Shown here: positions 17,568 to 25,195 of the stretch, piece after piece
How the letters are laid out: each line of letters opens with the position of its first letter
Position numbering within the stretch: position 1 is the first letter of the stretch
Assembly (NCBI GenBank): GCA_902589825.1
Contig: CACIUL010000035.1
Coordinates: forward strand, 1 to 36,380
Length of the DNA: 36,380 nt
Origin: an uncultured Verrucomicrobiota bacterium
GTDB lineage: Bacteria > Verrucomicrobiota > Verrucomicrobiia > Verrucomicrobiales > DEV007
Reading direction: 5' to 3'
The notes under the pieces: model-generated
The model's input: the letters and a program-made list of their open reading frames with translations, nothing else
Told to the model about the DNA's origin: nothing
Databases searched by the model: none
Position numbers and translations under genes: made by a program

Positions 17568-20500
17568 TCACTGAAGGGAGAAGGAGAACCGGTAAAAAGT
17601 GGTGGTGGCTGACCCTGCCGGCTGGCTTGTCCTGAACAACAGCCTTCGTGAATTCGCATCGATTCTTTCACTGCCAATGAATTCATGGGAGGTTCCCGGT
17701 TCATCTGCCGACCAGTTACTCAGATCAGGTGAGGAATTGAGGCTGATTTCCACGGCATCAAGGCTGCTTGATACCTGCAGTGCGAAAGTCTGGTATATAC
17801 CAGGATTATCGGCATCCTCGGGATCATATTCCCAGGATATCGTGACGGGTTCGGCATTAGCCTGTTTCGGGTCCGTGGCAAAGATGTATTCCAGCTGGTT
17901 ATTGAGGCCATCTCCATCCGGGTCTGCCGTGTTTCCGGAGATAATGGGCGAAGCGAGTTCCTCCTCCGAGAACCGTTCGTTGCGCCATGCATCTATGGAT
18001 ATTGTGTCCTCTGCTCCCGGGGTGCCGCCGATCTCCCTGCTTGCTCTCCAGTTGATTCCTTCATCCGGATCGCTGCTGCCGAAGTTGGCGGAAAATACCA
18101 GGGAATAACCATCTCCATCGGCAGCCTCCGGCCAGGGTGCCTCATCACGGTAACGCAGGTTGAAAATCGTTTCTCCATCGGCATCCAGTAGTGCCAGACG
18201 TTCGCCCCCGTTACTCAGGCTGGTTCCATTGGCAAAAGCCCCGGCCACGGGTAATCCGCTCCCGTAACGTGCCTGAAAGGCTGCCTCATTACTGACAACC
18301 AGCAGGCGTTGCCCCGGCTGGAGTTGGCTGATATTACTGTCATTGAAGTCAAAATCGATGCCTGCAGAGAACTGAAGGCCGGCCAGTTCAACCGTGTCCC
18401 CTGAGTTGTTGACCAACTCGATGAACTCAAAAAGGCTGCGCGAGGTAAAGCCATTGGCAATTTCAGACTCGCCCAGTGCTGCGGGGCGGTAATGGATTTC
18501 TGAAACTGCAAGGTTGGATGCATCCGCGGGGGTGCCAACAATGAATGAGGCTGCGGTAAGTGCTGACCAAGTCTCTCCGGATAGAGCGCGGGCCTTGATG
18601 GTGCCGGTTTGGCTCAAGGAAAATGCTCCCGTGTAGAGCTTGACCCGCGGGGACGCGTCGCCGCCATCAGGCACGCTGGCGGTGAGGACGGGTTCAATGA
18701 GGAAATCATCATCAGAAATATTGCTGTTTAAACCCTGGATGGAAAGGACGTTGGAACCGGGTTGCAGCTCGCTGATGTGGTCTGAGATATCGAATTCACG
18801 GAACTGCACAGCCTCGGCATCTGTTTGTGTTCCGATTGCATTGGAGGCCCATGATGCACCGAAGAGTGCGTGGTCGTATGCAACCCTTGTGCCGTTGATA
18901 TAGGCAAGGAACCCGTCGTCATAGCGCATCTTGAGGCTGAGTGCGGTCATCTGTTCGATTTGTTCCTGGGATTCAATGGTGAATGAAACCCGGATATAGG
19001 CACTGGCATTATTTCCCTGCATGCTTGAAATATCCGTCTCGATATAAGGGTTAAAATCGCCATCTGAATCGAAGCCAATAGCCGTCATTGCCGTTGTCCA
19101 CTGGGCGATATTTTCTGGATCCGGGATATTTCTCCAGGTGTTGCCCAGTGAGCCACTGGTGGGAATCCATACTTTGGCATCACTGCCTTCGCTGACGAGT
19201 TCCAGCGTTGTTAACGGCGGTGCGTCTTCGGCAAGGGGATCGGAGCCGTCGGTTGTGTAGTAGATATTGCCTTCTGCGCTACTGATGGCGAGGTTGAAAC
19301 CCGCTGCAACCGCGCCGCCGTGCTGGCTGAAGATGGGGGCATCAATAGGAGGATAAAGATCGATTGCCCGGAACCGTTCAATCATGAAGTCGTTGCGTGT
19401 GGCGAGGTAACTGTCCCTTAGCCATTCAATTTCCGGGTCCCAGTCATCATTGCGGGTAAGGACCTTGTTAAGCGGATCCCCCTCGTTGACATCTCCCCAG
19501 CGTGCTGACTCGACAATCATTGCATCGCGGATCTGGCTGGTCATTGAGTCAAGCCGTTGTGTATTCCGGGTTACTGTCATTTGGCCGTCGTTAAAGAAAT
19601 GCATATGCAGCCGGTCACCGAATGTTCTCTGGAATTCGGGATACAGCCGGAGCTTCGAGTAGGGGAAGGCAGGGGAGCCGTTGCTGCCAACCCTGGTCGT
19701 GTCAAATGTGGCGATTCGCTGAGGAGGAAGCTGATTCTGGAAAATGGCAAGCGGAAAGGCATTGAGTAAAAGGTTGTTGCCCATACTCATCTCGGCATCC
19801 CATGCAAAGAAATGGAACTTCCCGGCACCATTTCGAGATTTCCGACCACAATACCAGTTCTTGTTGTCGAAATACCCTACGGATTCCTCTTGTGCAGGGT
19901 TGTTGGGGTTGGTCATGTAGATCGGTGCATCCCAGTCGTAGTCGCCTGACCAGATGCGGGTGATCATCGCATCAATATAGCTGTCAATATCGAGCAATTC
20001 CTGGATTGCCTGGTAGTCCTCCTCGGTGGTTATTCCCGACTGTGCATTGGACAGTAGTGTTTCGTATGCAGTAGCCGTACCGTCTACCTGGGTATAGTCC
20101 TCCCCGAAAAAAGTCGGGTGGTGGTAGACATCCCAGTCCTCCTCCTCACCACCAACATGCGCTGCAAAAAACTTCGCATTCGGTCTTTCGTGCAGGTCGT
20201 ATATACCCCAGAACAAACCGTTGATGTAAACATGCACATATTTGCCGCGTGGAGAGAGTAAACCAATATCTGTCTCGGTTTTCCTGATGAACTGGTCGCG
20301 GATGTATGAGGCATGCGGAGCAAGCTCATGGGAATCATTGCCGAACGGGACTGCCCATCCGTCATGTCCGCCTGGTCTGAGGATCAGCTGGTCAAAGAAG
20401 TCGACGGGGGAATCCCCGAAGAGCGGGAAGCGAAGCTTGCCCTTGCCGTAGTTTTTGCGGAAATAGAGACGGAAGGGTTTCTTGGGATGTGAGCGGGCAT

Positions 20501-22205
20501 TGCCCCCATGAATTCTCAAGCCGGCATTTTGCTGGAATTCATCGTTGCTGTTGGGGTCAAAATACTCCAGAGACACCGGGATTTCAGTGGAGCCTTCACG
20601 ACCATTTGCGTAAATGCCGTTATTTGCGAAAAAATTGTCGCGGTTAGTGGAAATAGCGATCACGGGCAGTGTCGTGGTCAACGAGTCGTTGACCTGGTCT
20701 GCATAGTCCGGGTCATTGATGACTGCCGGGTCCATCTCATAATCAGCAATGACACTTGATCCGCCGTCCGTGCCCCACGTGGATGGATACCCGGAGGGGG
20801 CAGTCGGCTGGTTTCGCACATCCGCCGCATAGATATAGGTGTGTGTGTCAACATTGGTTTGCTGATATCCCTCCTTGAATGCCGCTGCCCGCAGGGTTGT
20901 GGTGGTGGTGATGTCAACCGGGGCATTGTAAACCAACCCGTTTTCCGCTGTTGGTATGGATCCATCCGTGGTGTAGCGGATCGTTGCCTCCGGAGTGGCT
21001 GTCGTGATTTCAACGGAAATCGGCCCGGAATAGAAGCCGCGATCGATATTAAAGCTGGTATCCTTGACGAAACCTTCAACCGAGACCCCATTCACGCTTC
21101 CTGGAGTAGGTGATGAGTAATAGCCCTGTGTAAGGGCGCCATTCTGATCCACTTTTTCTAGATCCAGCTCTGGCAGCATCAGGAAGTCGGAGCTATCCAA
21201 AGCCCTGTTGAGCATGTGGATTGCCAGCACGTTGTCACCCTCGTTCAGCTCACCAATGGAACTGGTGATGTCGAAATTCTGGAAAATAATGGCGGCACTG
21301 TCACTGTGGGAATTCGTGGATAGTGAGTTGAAGGAGGGATTTTCCGGGGCGTTTGCCGATGCCACAAGGGTGCCGTTGAGGTAGGCAATAAACCCGTCAT
21401 CGTATTTCATCCTCAGGTTAAGCGATGTCACGGTATTGGCCCCGTCCAGTGAGAAAGGTATGCGGACGTAACAGGTGCCGGTGATATTAAAGGTGCTTGC
21501 TTCAACATTGCCATTGGTGCCGAGCAACTCCGTATAGGTGATGCCGCCCACTCCCCTCTCGTATCCGATTCCTGTATTGCCTTCCGCCCACAAGCTGTCG
21601 TCAAAATCCGTTTCCTGCCAGTTCGCCGTGGTGGTGGAAGGCACAATCCAGCGGCAGGATGCATTATCATTGATGATTGTTGCACTTACAGGGGGAAGGG
21701 CGGTACCCAATCCGTAGGAGACGTCCTCAAACTGTTCCGGATAGGTATCAAATACAGAGAGGGTGGTTATCCCATCGGGGGCCACCAGCGCGAGAAACTC
21801 GCCATTTCTTTCGAGGGAAAAGTTGGTGTGTAATTCGGAACCTGTCACGGCACGGTCCTTGCCTGAGGCGAATACGACGAGTCGCGAACCCGGAGCAAGT
21901 TGCGTGTCGGGAAACGTCCACTTTTGAAGCAATAGTGGATCATCACTCAGGGCGTATCCATCAAGGTTGATTGCTGTATTATCTTCCACCGGGTTATAAA
22001 TCTCGATCCAGTCCGAGGATTCACCGTCCTCATCAAGGAGGGTTGAGTCATTTGATGCCATGAATTCTGAGATGCGCAGGCCGGCATTGGCGTCAATGAC
22101 CAGGAGTGGAAGCACAAGAAAGAATGTTGCCCAAAGGCGTTTCAGGGAGCGGGCATCCGCCGGAATCAGGGGGTTCATGGCAAATTTATGGCTGGGCCAA
22201 AGCAT
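17568..22205 (-). CDS. Large secreted CotH-kinase-family protein with lamin-tail, jelly-roll and chitobiase-C modules
   Basis: The 1545-residue ORF probably starts at Met10 (22178), which begins a signal peptide (LWATFFLVLPLLVIDANA). Modules in order: a lamin-tail domain at about 40-150 (ISEFMASND, SSDWIEIYNP), a jelly-roll at about 185-345 (MKYDDGFIAYLNGT), and a chitobiase C-terminal-like domain at about 385-455 (IRYTTDGSIPT). The CotH domain spans about 500-870 (FRLYFRKNYGKGKLRF, YDLHERPNAKFF, FFAWDAEMSMGNN). Second copies follow: TTDGSDPL, MRYDDGFLAYINGT, and lamin-tail SEIHYRPAA near 1235. DPDGDGLNNQLEYIF lies near 1427. CotH proteins are atypical kinases in Bacillus spore coats; in exported Bacteroidota/Verrucomicrobiota proteins the role is unclear. 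The module duplication around the CotH core is evident. Two palindromes sit just upstream of the start. Confidence 0.9.
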   Translation of the reverse strand: MLWPSHKFAMNPLIPADARSLKRLWATFFLVLPLLVIDANAGLRISEFMASNDSTLLDEDGESSDWIEIYNPVEDNTAINLDGYALSDDPLLLQKWTFPDTQLAPGSRLVVFASGKDRAVTGSELHTNFSLERNGEFLALVAPDGITTLSVFDTYPEQFEDVSYGLGTALPPVSATIINDNASCRWIVPSTTTANWQETDFDDSLWAEGNTGIGYERGVGGITYTELLGTNGNVEASTFNITGTCYVRIPFSLDGANTVTSLNLRMKYDDGFIAYLNGTLVASANAPENPSFNSLSTNSHSDSAAIIFQNFDITSSIGELNEGDNVLAIHMLNRALDSSDFLMLPELDLEKVDQNGALTQGYYSSPTPGSVNGVSVEGFVKDTSFNIDRGFYSGPISVEITTATPEATIRYTTDGSIPTAENGLVYNAPVDITTTTTLRAAAFKEGYQQTNVDTHTYIYAADVRNQPTAPSGYPSTWGTDGGSSVIADYEMDPAVINDPDYADQVNDSLTTTLPVIAISTNRDNFFANNGIYANGREGSTEIPVSLEYFDPNSNDEFQQNAGLRIHGGNARSHPKKPFRLYFRKNYGKGKLRFPLFGDSPVDFFDQLILRPGGHDGWAVPFGNDSHELAPHASYIRDQFIRKTETDIGLLSPRGKYVHVYINGLFWGIYDLHERPNAKFFAAHVGGEEEDWDVYHHPTFFGEDYTQVDGTATAYETLLSNAQSGITTEEDYQAIQELLDIDSYIDAMITRIWSGDYDWDAPIYMTNPNNPAQEESVGYFDNKNWYCGRKSRNGAGKFHFFAWDAEMSMGNNLLLNAFPLAIFQNQLPPQRIATFDTTRVGSNGSPAFPYSKLRLYPEFQRTFGDRLHMHFFNDGQMTVTRNTQRLDSMTSQIRDAMIVESARWGDVNEGDPLNKVLTRNDDWDPEIEWLRDSYLATRNDFMIERFRAIDLYPPIDAPIFSQHGGAVAAGFNLAISSAEGNIYYTTDGSDPLAEDAPPLTTLELVSEGSDAKVWIPTSGSLGNTWRNIPDPENIAQWTTAMTAIGFDSDGDFNPYIETDISSMQGNNASAYIRVSFTIESQEQIEQMTALSLKMRYDDGFLAYINGTRVAYDHALFGASWASNAIGTQTDAEAVQFREFDISDHISELQPGSNVLSIQGLNSNISDDDFLIEPVLTASVPDGGDASPRVKLYTGAFSLSQTGTIKARALSGETWSALTAASFIVGTPADASNLAVSEIHYRPAALGESEIANGFTSRSLFEFIELVNNSGDTVELAGLQFSAGIDFDFNDSNISQLQPGQRLLVVSNEAAFQARYGSGLPVAGAFANGTSLSNGGERLALLDADGETIFNLRYRDEAPWPEAADGDGYSLVFSANFGSSDPDEGINWRASREIGGTPGAEDTISIDAWRNERFSEEELASPIISGNTADPDGDGLNNQLEYIFATDPKQANAEPVTISWEYDPEDADNPGIYQTFALQVSSSLDAVEISLNSSPDLSNWSADEPGTSHEFIGSERIDANSRRLLFRTSQPAGSATTTFYRFSFSLQ

Positions 22206-22236
22206 ACATGCTTTGCGTTAAAGCATACATGCTTTG
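22198..22236. repeat. Two tandem 17-bp palindromic sites, 21-bp period
   Basis: AAAGCATACATGCTTTG occurs exactly at 22199-22215 and again at 22220-22236. Each copy is itself a palindrome (AAAGCAT/ATGCTTT around AC); in the first copy a preceding C extends the arms to 8 bp. The 21-base period is two helical turns, which would place two dimer sites on the same DNA face. The array lies about 20 bases upstream of the preferred CotH start (22178), so an operator for this gene or its operon is the natural inference. No matching regulator gene is in the window. Confidence 0.8.
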
Positions 22237-22419
22237 TTTTATTCTGGGGGGCTTGATCATCGGTTGCCAGTCGTCGGCGCCGGCATCCTGTTCATAAAAT
22301 GGACTACTAAAACGATCAAGATGCAATCGTTGAATTCCGCCATGATCACGCGTTCCATGATGCAGTGTGTCTTGTCCTTGACGTTTTAGCGATGGCCTGA
22401 GAGCCTTGCCATGTCGCGG

Positions 22420-22452
22420 GTTATAGGCTTTGGTTTATTCAATGCCTATAAC
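22420..22452. promoter_or_regulatory. 9-bp inverted repeat upstream of the GGT gene
   Basis: GTTATAGGC (22420-22428) and GCCTATAAC (22444-22452) are exact complements around a 15-base AT-rich loop. The element ends 20 bases before the GGT start codon. An additional AACGAT/ATCGTT pair lies near 22312-22334. They could be an operator or a leader hairpin; pairing is seen, function is not. Confidence 0.45.
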
Positions 22453-22472
22453 GGCGATGAAACCTGCTTCCA

Positions 22473-24158
22473 ATGAGTCGTTTCCGGATTAATGTTTTGT
22501 TCATCTTTATTCAACTTCTGGCATTGCCGGGACTTGGTATTACGGCCCGGGCTGATGAGGTAATTACATGGAAAGGTTCCGGTGCAGGCGGTGCTGTTGC
22601 GGCAGGTAAAGCCGAATCGGTTGCCGCGGGGATCCGTATCCTCAAGCAGGGTGGCAATGCTGCTGATGCTGCGGCTGCCACGTTGCTGGCACTGGCAGTG
22701 ACTGACTATGGCCTTTTTGCCATTGGCGGCGAGGTGCCATTGATCATTTATGATGCCGGGAAAAAGGAGGTCAAGGTCCTTAGCGGACTGGGTGCCGCTC
22801 CCCTCGATCCCGGGGCAATCAAGTGGTATTATGAAAACGGCATCCCTGCCAATGGAAGCATGAAGTCCGCCCCCGTTCCGGGAGCAATCGATCTTGTGAT
22901 CACGGCGCTGAGGATGTACGGAACCGTGTCCTTTCAGCAGGCGGTTCAACCCACACTGGAATTGCTGGATGGCGGCGGAGAGCCCTGGCATGCGGACTTG
23001 GCGGTGACATTGCGCAGGATGACTGCCCGTGAGGATGAAACAGAAGGCACTCGCGAGGAAAAACTGGCTGCGGCAAGGGACCGGTTTTATAAGGGTGATA
23101 TCGCGGATGAGCTTGAGGCCTGGTATATTGAAACGGGTTCCTTTTTGCGCAAGCGTGACCTTGAGAATCACCGTACCCGGGTGGAAGAACCGGTTTCCGT
23201 CCATTACAGGGGGTATCAGGTATTCAAGTGCGGCCCGTGGACGCAGGGTCCTTACCTTTGTCAGGCCTTGAGGCTTCTTGAGGGGTTTAACTTGAGGGAA
23301 ATGGGACACCTTTCCTCTGCCTACATCCATACAGTGATTGAATCCCTGAAACTGGCGATGGCTGACCGGGACGAGTATTATGGCGACCCCCTGTTCGCCG
23401 ATGTGCCCCTGAAGGCATTATTCTCGGAGAGATATACGTCGTTGCGTCGTCAGTTGATTGACCCGGCCAGTGCCTCGCAGGCTATTCGTCCCGGTGATCC
23501 TTATGGTCCGGGTGCCATCAAGGCCAAGGATAAGCCGGTGGAGTCAACCAGTGATATCCCGGTGCAGGATACCACTACCTGTGTGGTTGCTGATCGCTGG
23601 GGCAATGTGGTTGCTGCAACGCCCAGCGCAAACCTTGTGGGCAACCGGCCCGGTCCGGCCGGCGTGACTCAGGGCAACCGGGTGCGCAGCCTGAACACGA
23701 CACCTGGGCATCCGAACCGGGTGCAGGCCGGCAAGCGCCCGCGTATCACGCTGACCCCGACACTTGTCCTCAAGGATGGCAAGCCGGTATTGGCTGTCAG
23801 TGTTGCAGGTGGTGACCTGCAGGACCAGACTACACTGAATGTGATCCTAAACCATGTGGATTTCGGGATGCTTCCCGAACAGGCAGTGACCAGGCCACGA
23901 TTCAACACATTTCACCACCAGGGTTCCTTTGACCCGAACCCGGACCGGCAGGCTGCCATCGTGGGTCCCGGCAAGATGCGGGTTAACAAGGCGGTTGCTG
24001 CGGGTGTTCTCAGGGAATTGGAACAACGCGGGCACAAGGTCAGCACTGCCGGTGGCGCTATTGCCTATCCCGTTATGCTCTATATTGACCAGGGGAATGG
24101 CATGATCCATGCGGCGGGTGACCCGAAGGCAGGCCGTCACGCTGCCGCCATTGATTAA
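22473..24158 (+). CDS. Gamma-glutamyltransferase (GGT), exported
   Basis: GGT is an Ntn-hydrolase that self-cleaves into two subunits and transfers or hydrolyses gamma-glutamyl groups, usually from glutathione, in the periplasm. The 561-residue product has a signal peptide (NVLFIFIQLLALPGLGITARA). It has the large-subunit signature GGNAADAAAATLLALAVT and, near the small-subunit start, DTTTCVVADRWGNVVAAT. The first Thr of that TTT (Thr367) aligns with the autocatalytic Thr of characterised GGTs. GKRPRITLTPTLVLKDGKP and SVAGGDLQDQ correspond to the conserved C-terminal half, although the glycine pair usual in PxGGxxI-type motifs is reduced here. Length is normal. Its stop overlaps a convergent GH29-like remnant. 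Pieces of a second GGT copy lie downstream. Confidence 0.9.
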   Translation: MSRFRINVLFIFIQLLALPGLGITARADEVITWKGSGAGGAVAAGKAESVAAGIRILKQGGNAADAAAATLLALAVTDYGLFAIGGEVPLIIYDAGKKEVKVLSGLGAAPLDPGAIKWYYENGIPANGSMKSAPVPGAIDLVITALRMYGTVSFQQAVQPTLELLDGGGEPWHADLAVTLRRMTAREDETEGTREEKLAAARDRFYKGDIADELEAWYIETGSFLRKRDLENHRTRVEEPVSVHYRGYQVFKCGPWTQGPYLCQALRLLEGFNLREMGHLSSAYIHTVIESLKLAMADRDEYYGDPLFADVPLKALFSERYTSLRRQLIDPASASQAIRPGDPYGPGAIKAKDKPVESTSDIPVQDTTTCVVADRWGNVVAATPSANLVGNRPGPAGVTQGNRVRSLNTTPGHPNRVQAGKRPRITLTPTLVLKDGKPVLAVSVAGGDLQDQTTLNVILNHVDFGMLPEQAVTRPRFNTFHHQGSFDPNPDRQAAIVGPGKMRVNKAVAAGVLRELEQRGHKVSTAGGAIAYPVMLYIDQGNGMIHAAGDPKAGRHAAAID

Positions 24159-24268
24159 AAGGACTTTATCCCGTCCTTTAGTTTCTTGCCTTGTCCAAGT
24201 TTCAGGAGTGCTTGCAAGAGCTGTTCTGGGATTTTTCCCTCAGAGCCAACCGGGCCATCCACCGTGAC
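24101..24268. repeat. Direct repeat, copy A (GGT 3' end plus GH29-like 3' end)
   Basis: This matches copy B at 25025-25195. The central 54 bases (24111-24164) are identical, followed after one mismatch by another 19 identical bases. Similarity then falls visibly across the GH29-like tail. Confidence 0.9.
24155..24268 (-). pseudogene. 3' remnant of a second GH29-like gene
   Basis: Read on the minus strand, this segment encodes about 37 residues ending KKLKDGIKSF and a stop. They align almost throughout with the last 38 residues of the intact GH29-like gene at 25079 (KKLKDGIRSF; GKIPEQLLQALLKLG versus GRIPEKLLQTLQELG), with one codon missing. Nothing upstream in the frame continues the homology: it stops at about 24263-24268, where GGT-like sequence begins. 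It is the tail of a deleted paralogue, with its stop codon still overlapping the GGT stop just as in the intact copy. Confidence 0.88.
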
Positions 24269-24372
24269 CTTGAAAAACGATCACACACGGGTTGAAGACC
24301 CGGTTCCCGTCTCCTACGGGGTTACCGGATTTTCAAGTGTAGCCCGTGAACGTATGGGGGACTAGGTTTACC
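24263..24372 (+). pseudogene. Internal fragment of a second, decayed GGT gene
   Basis: The sequence aligns with GGT positions 23154-23263. After one small insertion the frame reads DHTRVEDPVPVSYG, matching NHRTRVEEPVSVHYRG of the intact enzyme, then degenerates and meets a stop. The shared stretch CGTGACCTTGA at its left edge marks the junction with the GH29-like remnant. It has no start codon and is frameshifted, so it is non-functional. Confidence 0.82.
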
Positions 24373-24540
24373 TATAATTGAGGATTTGCGAGTGCTGGGG
24401 TAACGGTTTTTCGTCTATCCAGATGCATAACCGCTTGGCGGGCTGAATTTATCGTTGATAAAGTGCTCTTGATCTTGGCATTATAAAGATATTCGCTATT
24501 TCTAATAATGGGTCGATAGGCGAATTCTACCCATTAAACG
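24373..24540. other. AT-rich segment between GGT fragments
   Basis: This stretch has no recognisable gene and matches neither GGT nor the GH29-like gene by eye. It is visibly more AT-rich than the flanks and leads into the lipoprotein gene, so it probably belongs to the segment that replaced the middle of the second GGT copy. Confidence 0.5.
24506..24536. promoter_or_regulatory. 8-bp inverted repeat upstream of the lipoprotein gene
   Basis: TAATGGGT (24506-24513) and ACCCATTA (24529-24536) are exact complements with a 15-base loop, ending 19 bases before the ATG and just ahead of the TTGAGGGG ribosome-binding site. This is a candidate operator or leader hairpin for the lipoprotein. Confidence 0.45.
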
Positions 24541-24555
24541 TTGAGGGGATATCTT

Positions 24556-24975
24556 ATGAAAAAAATGCTAATAATGTTAATACCCGCCGCAATTTTGCTT
24601 TCAAGTTGCGCGTCCATATCAACCACAAAGGCTCCGTCAGCGAGCCTGACGAATCTTAATACCTTTTATGTACAAAAGTTACCTGCGGATGAACGAGGTA
24701 TAGAAAGAGTGATATCTGACCAGCTCAATTTGCTTGGATACAAAAGTACCTATGGGAAGTTGGCAACTCCATCTAATCCAGTAGATGCCATAGTGACATA
24801 CCGGGATAAATGGATGTGGGATCTTACAATGTATATGCTTCAGCTAAACTTAGAAATCCGAGACGGAAAAGATATGCGCCTCCTTGCAAGCGGGAAATCT
24901 CGCAGGCCTTCTTTAGCACGAAAGTCTCCGGAAGAGATGGCAAAAGAAATTCTTGTTAGAATTTTCAAGAAATAG
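24556..24975 (+). CDS. Small AT-rich lipoprotein of unknown function
   Basis: The ATG at 24556 follows a good Shine-Dalgarno (TTGAGGGG) and begins MKKMLIMLIPAAILLSSC, a textbook lipoprotein signal with lipobox LSSC and Cys18. The 139-residue product would be an acylated membrane lipoprotein. The mature part (FYVQKLPADERGIERVI, VDAIVTYRDKW, LASGKSRRPS, then EMAKEILVRIF) has the strand/helix pattern of DUF4136-like lipoproteins, but I cannot assign it firmly. Codon use and base composition are clearly more AT-rich than the surrounding genes. It sits between two fragments of a decayed GGT gene, which points to acquisition by insertion. No transposase or terminal repeats are visible. Confidence 0.8.
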   Translation: MKKMLIMLIPAAILLSSCASISTTKAPSASLTNLNTFYVQKLPADERGIERVISDQLNLLGYKSTYGKLATPSNPVDAIVTYRDKWMWDLTMYMLQLNLEIRDGKDMRLLASGKSRRPSLARKSPEEMAKEILVRIFKK

Positions 24976-25021
24976 TCTCAACCCGCCACTGATGAGTGAC
25001 GCCACGCATTGAACAGGCCGC

Positions 25022-25082
25022 GATGATGGTCTACGCGGCGGGTGACCCGAAGGCAGGCCGTCACGCTGCCGCCATTGATTAA
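25022..25082 (+). pseudogene. 3' fragment of the second GGT gene
   Basis: The last codons of GGT are repeated here: AAGDPKAGRHAAAID and a TAA stop at 25080-25082, with bases 25035-25088 identical to 24111-24164. It lacks any upstream coding sequence of its own. Its stop overlaps the stop of the convergent GH29-like gene, preserving the ancestral tail-to-tail arrangement. Confidence 0.9.
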
Positions 25083-25195
25083 AAGGACCTTATCCCGTCC
25101 TTTAGTTTTTTGCTATCCTTGCCAAGCTCCTGGAGTGTTTGCAGAAGTTTTTCTGGAATTCTACCATCCGGGCTGACCGGGACATCCAGCGTGAT
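25025..25195. repeat. Direct repeat, copy B (GGT 3' end plus GH29-like 3' end)
   Basis: This is the partner of copy A at 24101-24268, offset by 924 bases across the identical core and 927 bases further on because of one extra codon. The right part lies within the intact GH29-like gene. Confidence 0.9.

Noticed and set aside
22198..22236. Two-repeat array as a minimal CRISPR
   Set aside because: The spacer is only 4 bases, the repeats are 17 bases, and no cas genes are present; an operator-like array fits better.
22446..23330. Minus-strand ORF of 294 codons
   Set aside because: It is a shadow of the GGT gene, whose conserved motifs lie on the plus strand.
24541..24555. TTG start for the lipoprotein gene, giving five more residues
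   Set aside because: These bases contain the Shine-Dalgarno element; the ATG at 24556 begins a proper lipoprotein signal.
24373..25021. Insertion sequence or transposon
   Set aside because: There is no transposase, no terminal inverted repeats and no recognisable target-site duplication.
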